DNA of 64,000 nt from Bacteroidota bacterium. Its GTDB lineage: Bacteria; Bacteroidota; Bacteroidia; NS11-12g; UBA955. A model generated the notes under the pieces. It ran no database searches and was not told the DNA's origin. It saw only the letters and a program-made list of their open reading frames with translations. Position numbers and translations under genes: made by a program. Below, in pieces: positions 7,750 to 15,200 of the stretch (the stretch's first letter is position 1; every line of letters begins with the position of its first letter). Location: positions 1 through 64,000 of the forward strand of contig CAUJCT010000030.1 of the NCBI GenBank assembly GCA_963169345.1, read 5' to 3'.

Positions 7750-7895
7750 CGACTTAACAACTCAACGACTTAACGACTCAACATCCTTCCGCGAATTCCA
7801 GTTTGCGCCAGCAAACCACTGCCGTGTCAAAAGCCACATCTTTTTCTGCGTGTTCAGCGTGTTCGGCCTTAGTTCTGCGTTCCACCTCCCCTCAA
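7750..7895 (+). repeat. Octamer array plus composite element, copy 6
   Basis: Four 8-bp units (CGACTTAA, CAACTCAA, CGACTTAA, CGACTCAA; 7750-7781) lead straight into CATCCTTCCGCG and the hairpin GTTTGC-GCCA-GCAAAC (7801-7816). TGCCGTGTCAAA and the TTCTGCGTG tail ending in CCACCTCCCC follow. Order and orientation match copies 4 and 9. Confidence 0.78.
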
Positions 7896-7934
7896 CTCCC
7901 CATTCCAAAATCATCAAACCAACCTTAATCCCCA

Positions 7935-8037
7935 CGACTTAACAACTCAACGACTTAACAGCGAAGCTTCTACCGCGACACAATTCAGCAATTCAGCCTT
8001 TCAGCTTTTCAGCCTTTCAACCTTTCAGCTTTTCAGC
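7935..8037 (+). repeat. Octamer arrays upstream of the DPP IV gene
   Basis: Three units (CGACTTAA, CAACTCAA, CGACTTAA; 7935-7958) are followed by AGCGAAGC and then, from 7982, seven perfect-phase units ending in TTCAGC or TTCAAC. The arrays end ten bases before the -7 box. The whole gap 7530-8060 is repeat sequence without a gene. Confidence 0.8.
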
Positions 8038-8046
8038 ATTTACTCC

Positions 8047-8054
8047 TATATTTG
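8047..8054 (+). promoter_or_regulatory. -7 box, DPP IV gene
   Basis: TATATTTG followed by CCGTAA and the ATG at 8061. The -33 region falls inside the octamer array. Confidence 0.65.
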
Positions 8055-8060
8055 CCGTAA

Positions 8061-10232
8061 ATGAACTTCAAGAGAATTATACTCGCTTTTACTTTGGTGG
8101 CTGCTTATGCCTTCTCCGTTCAAGCTCAGGGCTCTAAATACCTGACCATGGAAGATGCCATCATGATGTCAGAGAAAGAAACCAAAAAATCACTTAAACC
8201 TCAGACGCTGATTGGACTGAACTGGTTACCAGGTGGAAGTAAATACTCTTACATAAAAGTTGGCACTCCAAGCAAATTGCATATCACTGATGTTGAAACC
8301 GGCAAAGTAGACAGCAGTGTCAGTTTAGACGATGTGAATGCAGCAGCAAAAGCTTACAAAAGCACCTATGAATTCAAAACTTTCCCAGCATTTGAATGGG
8401 TAGATAATGACAATTTTAAAGTATACAAAGGCGGAGAATTCCTTCTATTCAACATATCAGCAAAAGCTTTTCGCAGTTTAATCAGTATTTCAAAAAATGC
8501 TGAGTTTTTAGAACAGGGTCCGGGCTTTGTCAATTTTGCTTATATAGAAAACAACAATCTGTTTATAGCAGGACCAGATGGTGTAAAACAAATCACTACC
8601 GATGGTGGCAAAGGTATCGTATATGGTCAGTCAGTGCACAGAAATGAATTTGGCATTACTAAAGGTTTATTCTGGAGCAATTCAGGTAATAAACTGGCTT
8701 TCTACCGAATGGATGAATCGATGGTAACAGATTATGCCATATACGATAATTCTAAAATGCCAGCAGGTATTACCAATATTAAGTATCCAATTGCAGGAGC
8801 AAAAAGTCATCATGTTACTTTAGGTGTTTATGATTTAAAAACAGGTAAAACAGTCTATATGGAAACCGGTGAACCAAAAGAGCAATATCTCACCAATATT
8901 ACCTGGGCACCTGAAGAAGATTTCATCTATATAGCTATTGTCAATCGCGGGCAAAACCAGTGTTTCGTTAATCGTTACAATGTTGAAAATGGTGTTTTGG
9001 ACAAAATACTTTTTGAAGAGCGCGATGAAAAATATGTAGAACCACAACATGGTATTTTATTTCTGAGCAACGAAACAAATAAGTTCATCTGGCAAAGTGA
9101 GAGAGACGGATTTAATCATTTGTATTTATACAATACCAGTGGTAAAATGATTAGACAACTAACTTTGGGGAAATGGATGGTTACCAATTTGCTGGGCGTC
9201 GACCCTCGCGGCGAATTTGTGTATTTCGAATCCACTAAAGAAAGTCCGATTGAAAGACATATTTACAGAGTAAACATAGACAATGGAGAAATTAAAAAAT
9301 TGAGCAATGAAGCGGGTACACACAGTGCCATGTTCAATTCTCAATTCACATATTTCCTCAATTCGTTTAACAGTTTAACGGTACCTAAGCGCATCACTTT
9401 AAAAGACCGCAAAGGTGAGAACTTAAGGATATTGCTTGAGTCGACTAATCCTTTGTCAGAATACAAACTTGGTGAAACCAGTATTATTCCCATTTTGCAC
9501 GATAACAATGTACTTTACTCGAGGATGATATTGCCACCTGATTTTGACAAAACCAAAAAGTATCCTGTAGTCGTTTACGTTTATGGTGGTCCACATGCAC
9601 AAATGGTTACCAATACCTGGCTGGGTGGAAGTAATTTGTGGATGCAGTTAATGGCTCAGAAAGGATATATTGTGTTTACTGTAGATGGAAGAGGTTCAGC
9701 CAATCGTGGTCATGCTTTCGAAAGTGCAGTACACAGACAATTAGGCGTACTTGAAATGGCCGATCAAATGGCGGGAGTAAACTACCTTAAAAATCTGTCG
9801 TATGTTGATGCTAACAGAATAGGGGTTCATGGCTGGAGCTTTGGAGGTTTTATGACCACAACATTAATGACCAAACAACCTGGAATATTTAAGGTTGGTG
9901 TTGCCGGTGGACCTGTTATTGACTGGGCATTATATGAAATCATGTACACCGAACGTTACATGGATACCCCTGAAGAAAATCCTGAAGGTTATAAAAACGC
10001 CAATCTTTTAAATTATGTCAACAGTTTGCAAGACAAATTGCTGATGATACATGGTTGTGATGATGATGTGGTATTGTGGCAGCACAGTTTGTTGTATTGC
10101 AAAGCCGCTGTTGATGGCAACAACACCTATCTTGATTACTTTGTCTATCCGGGGCACAAGCACAATGTTCTGGGAAGAGACAGAGTGCATCTGATGCAAA
10201 AGATTACAGAGTATATTTTAGAAAACCTCTAA
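8061..10232 (+). CDS. Dipeptidyl peptidase IV (S9B)
   Basis: A 723-residue exported serine exopeptidase that releases X-Pro or X-Ala dipeptides from peptide N-termini in the periplasm. It has a cleavable signal peptide (about 1-22, ending VQAQ), an N-terminal eight-bladed beta-propeller (about 50-480), and a C-terminal alpha/beta hydrolase. The triad is Ser593 in GWSFGG, Asp668 in HGCDDDVV and His701 in GHKHNV, at spacings typical of DPP IV. Length and layout match other Bacteroidota DPP IV proteins used in peptide feeding. Its stop codon directly abuts the stop of the convergent DUF4286 gene, with no intervening base and no visible terminator. Confidence 0.93.
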   Translation: MNFKRIILAFTLVAAYAFSVQAQGSKYLTMEDAIMMSEKETKKSLKPQTLIGLNWLPGGSKYSYIKVGTPSKLHITDVETGKVDSSVSLDDVNAAAKAYKSTYEFKTFPAFEWVDNDNFKVYKGGEFLLFNISAKAFRSLISISKNAEFLEQGPGFVNFAYIENNNLFIAGPDGVKQITTDGGKGIVYGQSVHRNEFGITKGLFWSNSGNKLAFYRMDESMVTDYAIYDNSKMPAGITNIKYPIAGAKSHHVTLGVYDLKTGKTVYMETGEPKEQYLTNITWAPEEDFIYIAIVNRGQNQCFVNRYNVENGVLDKILFEERDEKYVEPQHGILFLSNETNKFIWQSERDGFNHLYLYNTSGKMIRQLTLGKWMVTNLLGVDPRGEFVYFESTKESPIERHIYRVNIDNGEIKKLSNEAGTHSAMFNSQFTYFLNSFNSLTVPKRITLKDRKGENLRILLESTNPLSEYKLGETSIIPILHDNNVLYSRMILPPDFDKTKKYPVVVYVYGGPHAQMVTNTWLGGSNLWMQLMAQKGYIVFTVDGRGSANRGHAFESAVHRQLGVLEMADQMAGVNYLKNLSYVDANRIGVHGWSFGGFMTTTLMTKQPGIFKVGVAGGPVIDWALYEIMYTERYMDTPEENPEGYKNANLLNYVNSLQDKLLMIHGCDDDVVLWQHSLLYCKAAVDGNNTYLDYFVYPGHKHNVLGRDRVHLMQKITEYILENL

Positions 10233-10538
10233 TTATACCTCCTCGAGTAAAGTGCGGAAGGCCAGCACTTGATCACCAAATTTAAGAAAAGTCTTTTCTC
10301 TCAACGCCGGAGCAAATCGGGCAATATAGTCTTCATAATCTTCGAGGTTTTGACAATAATACTGAATGGCATAATTGACCCCTTCATTATCTTCAACGAC
10401 TGTCAGGAGTTTAAGCATTTTGAAACCGGTAAATTTTTCAGTTGCAATCACTTCCGGAATATGTGTATGTTTCATCCAGTGCACCCATTCTTCTTCAATA
10501 GCCAAAGGTATATTACATGTTACGTTGTAGATAATCAT
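10233..10538 (-). CDS. DUF4286 family protein
   Basis: A 101-residue soluble protein that I recognise as DUF4286: MIIYNVT start, a central HWMKHTHIPEVIATEKFTGF segment and the C-terminal FLKFGDQVLAFRTLLEEV. The fold is likely a ferredoxin-like alpha/beta (dimeric barrel type) and its function is unknown. I start at ATG 10538 because the conserved family N-terminus begins there; the longer frame adds eight residues with no family match. Convergent with, and touching, the DPP IV gene. Confidence 0.75.
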   Translation of the reverse strand: MIIYNVTCNIPLAIEEEWVHWMKHTHIPEVIATEKFTGFKMLKLLTVVEDNEGVNYAIQYYCQNLEDYEDYIARFAPALREKTFLKFGDQVLAFRTLLEEV

Positions 10539-10599
10539 CCTGCAAATCAAGTCTAAAACCATAAATATTGCAAAATAGTTTAGACATTATGATCCTCTA

Positions 10600-10690
10600 G
10601 TAGATCGCAGAATTAAGCTGAACACGCCGATCACACTGAACAATTTTGAACTTTGACGCGGCAAGTGATTTGCTTACGCAAATGGAATTC
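10600..10690 (-). repeat. Composite hairpin element, copy 7 (diverged)
   Basis: Minus-strand orientation. The hairpin reads ATTTGC-GTAA-GCAAAT (10668-10683): an A-T pair replaces the usual outer G-C pair, a change on both arms that keeps the stem. GCCGCGTCAAAG and a degraded ACGC/GCAGAA tail follow. Confidence 0.65.
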
Positions 10691-10769
10691 ACAGAATGCT
10701 TGAAACAGATTTAATTTTAAAAAAACGTTTATAAATGTTTAATATATGACTTAGTTTCAAAGTCAGTAA

Positions 10770-10777
10770 TAGTTTTG
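10770..10777 (+). promoter_or_regulatory. -7 box, GxxExxY gene
   Basis: TAGTTTTG, then TTGA, then ATG 10782. Confidence 0.6.
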
Positions 10778-10781
10778 TTGA

Positions 10782-11210
10782 ATGGAAAATCAGTTTACAG
10801 AAAATCAAGATGAAATAGAGAATCAAATATCTTATAAAATAAGAAAAGCCATATTTGAAGTACTAAAAGTTCTTGGTCCCGGACTGTTAGAAAGCATATA
10901 TGAAGAAGCATTATACAGAGAACTTATGGACATGGGGTTAGAGGTTAAAAGGCAGCAAAAATTAAATGTAATTTACAAGAACAATTTGCTAGATTTATAT
11001 TTCAGAGTTGATTTGATAGTAGAGGATAAAGTCATTATTGAAATAAAGTCTATTGATCAAATATTGGATGTTCATAAAAGCCAGGTATTAACTTACTTAA
11101 AATTATCAGGCATACCTCTTGGGATTCTTGTCAACTTTAACACAAATTTTCTTAGAGACAATGAGAACATATTCAGATTTATTCTCACAAAAAAACACAC
11201 TTCAAAATAG
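10782..11210 (+). CDS. GxxExxY protein (PD-(D/E)XK nuclease-like)
   Basis: A 142-residue protein with the signature GPGLLESIYEEAL (G-x2-E-x2-Y) near residue 35. A PD-(D/E)XK-type core follows: VDLIVEDKVIIEIKS contains the aspartate and the E-x-K pair expected of a nuclease active site. VHKSQVLTYLKLSG and the GILVNFN strand complete the fold. The family is widespread and often patchily distributed, but its biological role is, to my knowledge, not established. It is a single-gene island with composite repeats on both sides, in the part of the window that carries the repeats and the IS fragment. An accessory origin is possible. Confidence 0.85.
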   Translation: MENQFTENQDEIENQISYKIRKAIFEVLKVLGPGLLESIYEEALYRELMDMGLEVKRQQKLNVIYKNNLLDLYFRVDLIVEDKVIIEIKSIDQILDVHKSQVLTYLKLSGIPLGILVNFNTNFLRDNENIFRFILTKKHTSK

Positions 11211-11239
11211 CATTTCTTAAAAATCTCATAGGACTCGCG

Positions 11240-11376
11240 ACACTTTCCGCGTCTTCCGTTTGCGCCAGCAAACTTTTCCGTGCATTCTGTTTGCGCAAGC
11301 AAACCACTGTCGTGTCAAAGGCAATAAATATTTCTGCGTATTCTGCGTTTTCTCTCCCATTTCTGTGATCTACCTC
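11240..11376 (+). repeat. Composite hairpin element, copy 8 (doubled hairpin)
   Basis: Two hairpins in tandem, GTTTGC-GCCA-GCAAAC (11258-11273) and GTTTGC-GCAA-GCAAAC (11289-11304), each preceded by a TTCCG or TTCTG word, then TGTCGTGTCAAAGGCA and the TTCTGCG tail to CTACCTCCC. The hairpin module was duplicated in this copy. Confidence 0.75.
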
Positions 11377-11425
11377 CCTAAACTACCCCTTCCAGAATCC
11401 CCCTTGGATTTACAAACTTATTTAT

Positions 11426-11433
11426 TAAATTTG
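11426..11433 (+). promoter_or_regulatory. -7 box, lipoprotein paralogue B
   Basis: TAAATTTG, 16 bases before ATG 11450. Confidence 0.6.
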
Positions 11434-11449
11434 CTTATCTATCCACGCT

Positions 11450-12007
11450 ATGAAACTCAAAAATCTGCTATGGCTGCTGCCGCTTTCATTTATTCTGTCT
11501 TGCAGCAAGACACCAGTCAATCCCAATACTGCTGGACCAGGAAGCAACTTTGTTACATACAACGGCGAAACATATAAATTCTCTCAATTTTTCATGTTAG
11601 CGGATACGCATACTTTCTATTACTCCGCTTATAATGTCATTGAGTACACTTTGTTTTATTGTTCTCCAGGCGTCACAATTGAATACGACTCCACAGGCAT
11701 TACAGGAGGTACCGGCAAAGGAGATGTTTTGGTTGTGTTCATGACCGGTCAGGGTTTTCCATTACCAAAAAGTTATTTTTCCATGAACACCTATTCGTTT
11801 AATGTTATAGATGAAATATACCTTTACAAAGGTTATGACTTCGATTTAGATATGGCTGATGAAGAGTATGATTTTTCTGATTTAGAATATGGATATTTAA
11901 AAGTTGACCCAAGCAGATCTGTAAAAAACTCATACAAAATGGATTTGAAATTCGGAAGTTTAAATGGAAGATTTGAAGGTGTTCATACAGTAATAAGAGT
12001 GCAATAG
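11450..12007 (+). CDS. Lipoprotein of unknown function, paralogue B
   Basis: A 185-residue predicted lipoprotein (signal sequence MKLKNLLWLLPLSFILSC, Cys18). It belongs to no family I can name but is a paralogue of 6963-7529. Shared landmarks are VTYNGE, QFF, EYTLFY, the central ITGGTGKGDVL and an acidic, tyrosine-rich C-terminal half with a DLDMADEEYDF stretch that could bind metal. Both genes stand alone and lie beside copies of the intergenic repeat. Together they look like a small, probably lineage-specific family of exported beta-rich proteins. Confidence 0.7.
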   Translation: MKLKNLLWLLPLSFILSCSKTPVNPNTAGPGSNFVTYNGETYKFSQFFMLADTHTFYYSAYNVIEYTLFYCSPGVTIEYDSTGITGGTGKGDVLVVFMTGQGFPLPKSYFSMNTYSFNVIDEIYLYKGYDFDLDMADEEYDFSDLEYGYLKVDPSRSVKNSYKMDLKFGSLNGRFEGVHTVIRVQ

Positions 12008-12175
12008 TCTTTAGACTTAGAAAGGATAAAAAGACAATTCTCTATTTGCGTTTTCCATTTGGGTTTATACTTCTTTAATGCTGCCCCTTTTTTTTAACGC
12101 AGATAGCGCAGAAAAGAAGCATTATGATTTATAAGATTTCATTATATTTATATGCTTAGTTTTCTGTCTCGTTTT

Positions 12176-12220
12176 CGAACTATCCGCATTAAGCGGAGGG
12201 ATTTCACAGATAGTTTTCGG
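12176..12220 (+). repeat. 46-bp repeat with TCCGC/GCGGA hairpin, copy 2
   Basis: Inverted copy of 2970-3015: CGAACTATCCGC-ATTAA-GCGGAGGGATTTCACAGATAG with the same hairpin. It sits between lipoprotein B and composite copy 9. Confidence 0.7.
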
Positions 12221-12304
12221 TAATATTATAAGATTTCTGGGCTGGAGAGCTTTATCCATAAATCTGCCAAAATAACTAAAGCATTAAGTTATCGATAAGC
12301 CCAT

Positions 12305-12476
12305 CGACTTAACATCTTAACGACTTAACAACTTAACAACTTAACCTCTTTCCGTGTGTTCCAGTTTGCGCAAGCAAACCCTGCCGTGTCAAAGGCTCCC
12401 GTATAAGACGGGACAGGAATAAATTTTCCGCGTGTTTTGCGCTTTCTTCTCCCAGTTCTGCGTTCCACCTCCCCTA
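12305..12476 (+). repeat. Octamer array plus composite element, copy 9
   Basis: Five in-phase octamers (CGACTTAA, CATCTTAA, CGACTTAA, CAACTTAA, CAACTTAA; 12305-12344), CCTCTTTCCGTG, hairpin GTTTGC-GCAA-GCAAAC (12364-12379), TGCCGTGTCAAAGGC, the optional CCCGT...ACGGG hairpin (12398-12412), and the tail ending CCACCTCCCC. This is the most complete copy and the last one in the window. The gap 12008-12491 holds no gene. Confidence 0.8.
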
Positions 12477-12491
12477 GCTACCTCCCCTAAC

Positions 12492-12878
12492 TCAATTCAT
12501 CACCCAAGGCAAAACCATATTAAACTCCGGTATTTCCACATCAAACGGATCAAAACCCGGTAAAGTCTGAAAGACATACAAACCTTTCATTTTACCAAAG
12601 CCTGTTTTTAATAAACACCCCGAGTAATATTCATAAGCCTGACCCGGTTCCAGAATTGGTTGCTCGCCGACAACACCTTCTCCTTCTACATAACGGTTCT
12701 GACCATTGCTGTCTGTTATAAGCCACTTTCGGGATAATAACTGAACCGTATGCTCCGAATTATTAACGATACTTACATGATAGGTAAAGAAAAATTCATT
12801 CAGGTCGATATTGCTTTGCAACTCGCTGAACGAAGACTTTACTTTTACTTGTATATTTTTAGTTATCGAAGGTGTCAT
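12492..12878 (-). CDS. apaG: ApaG domain protein
   Basis: A 128-residue fibronectin-III-like beta-sandwich protein covering the whole ApaG family. Visible landmarks are FFTYHVSIVNNSEHTVQLLSRKW, the glycine-rich VEGEGVVGEQPILEPG loop, and YYSGCLLKTGFGKMKGLY. ApaG proteins are small cytoplasmic proteins linked genetically to Co2+ resistance and Mg2+ efflux in enterobacteria; the biochemical function remains unclear. I use ATG 12878; a GTG one codon upstream is possible. The gene is monocistronic, with a repeat element at its 3' side and the efflux operon divergent from its 5' side. Confidence 0.9.
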   Translation of the reverse strand: MTPSITKNIQVKVKSSFSELQSNIDLNEFFFTYHVSIVNNSEHTVQLLSRKWLITDSNGQNRYVEGEGVVGEQPILEPGQAYEYYSGCLLKTGFGKMKGLYVFQTLPGFDPFDVEIPEFNMVLPWVMN

Positions 12879-13099
12879 CACATTTTAGACATGCAATTAT
12901 AACCATTAAACTTCGCCTCTTATTAAAGACATATTCACAAATTAAAGACAAAACGCATACTAAAATGTGCGTCATGAAAACATTTATTTTACCAAAACAA
13001 CCCCTAATGAATAAATACTATTTATCCCAATTAGATTAAGAAAATCACTCAAATACAATCTATTAAACGGCCAATTTTTAACTTTCGTCGGAAGACTCG

Positions 13100-13127
13100 G
13101 GAAACTTTGTAAATTATTTTTGTTTCC
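13100..13127. promoter_or_regulatory. Possible TetR operator overlapping the efflux promoter
   Basis: GGAAAC (13100-13105) and GTTTCC (13122-13127) form an inverted repeat with a 16-bp spacer spanning the -7 box TATTTTTG (13115-13122). Size and position suit a TetR-family operator for autoregulation of the operon that follows. Six-base arms alone are weak evidence. Confidence 0.35.
13115..13122 (+). promoter_or_regulatory. -7 box, efflux operon
   Basis: TATTTTTG, about 40 bases upstream of the TetR ATG at 13163. This is one of the longer leaders in the window. Confidence 0.55.
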
Positions 13128-13162
13128 AAAGTTTTTGGTGTTATTTCGCGGCCGAATTCGCT

Positions 13163-13777
13163 ATGCTTGAGAAAATTTGTAATTCGAGTGAAAAGTTGTT
13201 TATGCGCTACGGCATCAAAAGTATCACCATGGATGATGTGGCTAAGGAACTTGGCATCTCTAAAAAAACCGTGTATCAATATGTCAGCGATAAGGACGAT
13301 TTGGTTAAAAAAACCATGCTCTTGCACATTCAGTCTATGGACCTGGTATGTATGAGAGTTTTTAAATCGGAAGAAAACGCCATTCTTCAAATTTTAAAAA
13401 TTGCTGAAATGATGATTTCTATTCACAAGGAAATGAATCCGAGTTTACTTTTCGATTTGCGCAAATTTCATCCTGAAACATACGAAATGTACACCGCCCA
13501 CAGAGAGAACACTTTTTACAAAGAATTAATAGACAATTTGAGACTGGGTATCAGTCAGAAACTATACAGAGACAATATCAACACAACTGTAACCGCTGGT
13601 TTTTACATGACTTTAATTGAATCCTGCATTTCAACTGAAATTACAGCTCTGGCCAATTTGAGTTTTGCGGAAAAATACAATTTTGCCATCGATTACCACC
13701 TTCAGGCTATTTGCACTGAAAAAGGTTTGGAATTCATAAAAAATTACAGAAATAAATCTACATCCATCAATAAATAA
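13163..13777 (+). CDS. TetR-family transcriptional regulator of the RND operon
   Basis: A 204-residue regulator. The N-terminal TetR helix-turn-helix is clear: ITMDDVAKELGISKKTVYQY at about 20-40 and SDKDDLVKK after it. The C-terminal ligand domain is variable and includes helix-forming stretches with no recognisable ligand signature. It is the first gene of an operon with a TolC-like channel (16-bp gap), a membrane fusion lipoprotein and an RND pump. It is therefore probably a local repressor relieved by a pump substrate. The inverted repeat across its promoter would fit autoregulation, which I infer and cannot show. Confidence 0.85.
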   Translation: MLEKICNSSEKLFMRYGIKSITMDDVAKELGISKKTVYQYVSDKDDLVKKTMLLHIQSMDLVCMRVFKSEENAILQILKIAEMMISIHKEMNPSLLFDLRKFHPETYEMYTAHRENTFYKELIDNLRLGISQKLYRDNINTTVTAGFYMTLIESCISTEITALANLSFAEKYNFAIDYHLQAICTEKGLEFIKNYRNKSTSINK

Positions 13778-13793
13778 CGGACTAACAACTAAC

Positions 13794-15176
13794 ATGTACC
13801 CCCTAATCACCACACACAAACAGAACTTCAGGCTTCTGAACATGGGTAACAGATTCCTGATTGCAATTGTATTGTCTTTGTTGAGCAATAATGCCAGGGC
13901 AATGGAGTCAACTAAATCAGACTCCATGAGCATGAGCATTGCACAAGCACTGGAATTTGCAATTTCTAACAACACAAGTGTTAAAAATGCTTATGCCGAT
14001 CTTGAAATTTCTCATCAGACTGTCAAAGAGGTAACCTCTATGGGAATACCTCAGGTAAGAGGATCCATCTCTTTTCAGGATGCGATCAGAAAGCAGGTTT
14101 TCGTATTCCCGATCAATAATGTTGCTACACCTATCCGTGTAGGTAACACTTATACGACTGCCGCAGCTATCAACGTCAACTGGCTTATGCTCGATGGCAC
14201 TTATTTCCTCGGTTTAAAATCAGCCAAACAATTTACTGACCTATCCAGAAAATTAGCCAGCAAAACAGAAACAGATGTCAAAATTGATGTCGCTAAAGCC
14301 TACTTAATGTGTATCATAACTAAAGAAAACATTAGTTTGATCAGCTCAACCTACAACACTTTGAATCAAACCTACGAACAGGTTGTTGCTCTTAACAAAG
14401 AAGGTTTTGCCGAATCACTGGAAGTGGATAGACTTAAACTACAGCTTAATAATCTTTCCATCAGCAAACAGAAACTTGAAGACCAGTTTGAAATTCTTTT
14501 AGGTTTACTGAAAAGCAAAATGGGTATGGAGCAAGATGTGCCACTTAAGCTAACCGATGATATCAAAACTTTAAATGATAAGTTGATGGACATCAATACC
14601 AAAGCTGAAGCTGACCTTAATGCCCGTACAGATTATCAGGTTTTAAAACAGCAACTGACATTAAACAAGCTGAATGTTCAGAGATATAAATTTGCCAAGT
14701 ACCCTAATTTAGTTGGTGCTTTCACCTATCAGCAAAGTAATTTTGGTGAAACTATCGACTACAGCAGAAAGAACTGGTATGACAACGCATTTTTTGCTCT
14801 TCAGTTAAACATCCCAATTTTCTCAGGTTTTGGAAATGATGCAAAAATCCAGACAGCTAAAATTGAACAGATGAAAACTGAGAACACAATTAAGAATGTA
14901 GAAAATCTGATCACTCTCGAAGTCAATCAAAACAGACTGAGATATCTGAGAGCGCTGGACATGGTTAACCAACAGTTGGAAAACCTGCAACTGGCTACCA
15001 AAATCCTCAACATTACAACTATCAAATACAAAGAAGGCATAGGCAGCAATCTCGAATTGATTACCGCTAACCAGGACCTTAAAAACAGTCAAACCAATTA
15101 CCTCAATGCCATATACGATTTGCTTGTCGCCAAAATCGATTATCTGGTTTCAATAGGACAACCAATTAAACTTTAA
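13794..15176 (+). CDS. TolC-family outer-membrane efflux protein
   Basis: A 460-residue outer-membrane factor. After an export signal (hydrophobic stretch FLIAIVLSLLSNNARA) it carries two copies of the OEP repeat. The first begins SIAQALEFAISNNTSVKNAYADLEIS, with a second helical coiled-coil hairpin in the C-terminal half (LEVNQNRLRYLRALDMVNQQ, ELITANQDLKNSQTNYLNA). Trimers form a channel through the outer membrane that docks on the membrane fusion protein encoded next. ATG 13794 leaves a 20-residue n-region; ATG 13842 (MGNRFLIA) gives a more ordinary signal peptide and may be the true start. Confidence 0.9.
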   Translation: MYPLITTHKQNFRLLNMGNRFLIAIVLSLLSNNARAMESTKSDSMSMSIAQALEFAISNNTSVKNAYADLEISHQTVKEVTSMGIPQVRGSISFQDAIRKQVFVFPINNVATPIRVGNTYTTAAAINVNWLMLDGTYFLGLKSAKQFTDLSRKLASKTETDVKIDVAKAYLMCIITKENISLISSTYNTLNQTYEQVVALNKEGFAESLEVDRLKLQLNNLSISKQKLEDQFEILLGLLKSKMGMEQDVPLKLTDDIKTLNDKLMDINTKAEADLNARTDYQVLKQQLTLNKLNVQRYKFAKYPNLVGAFTYQQSNFGETIDYSRKNWYDNAFFALQLNIPIFSGFGNDAKIQTAKIEQMKTENTIKNVENLITLEVNQNRLRYLRALDMVNQQLENLQLATKILNITTIKYKEGIGSNLELITANQDLKNSQTNYLNAIYDLLVAKIDYLVSIGQPIKL

Positions 15177-15200
15177 TACGAACATACAGACACCCCTTTT

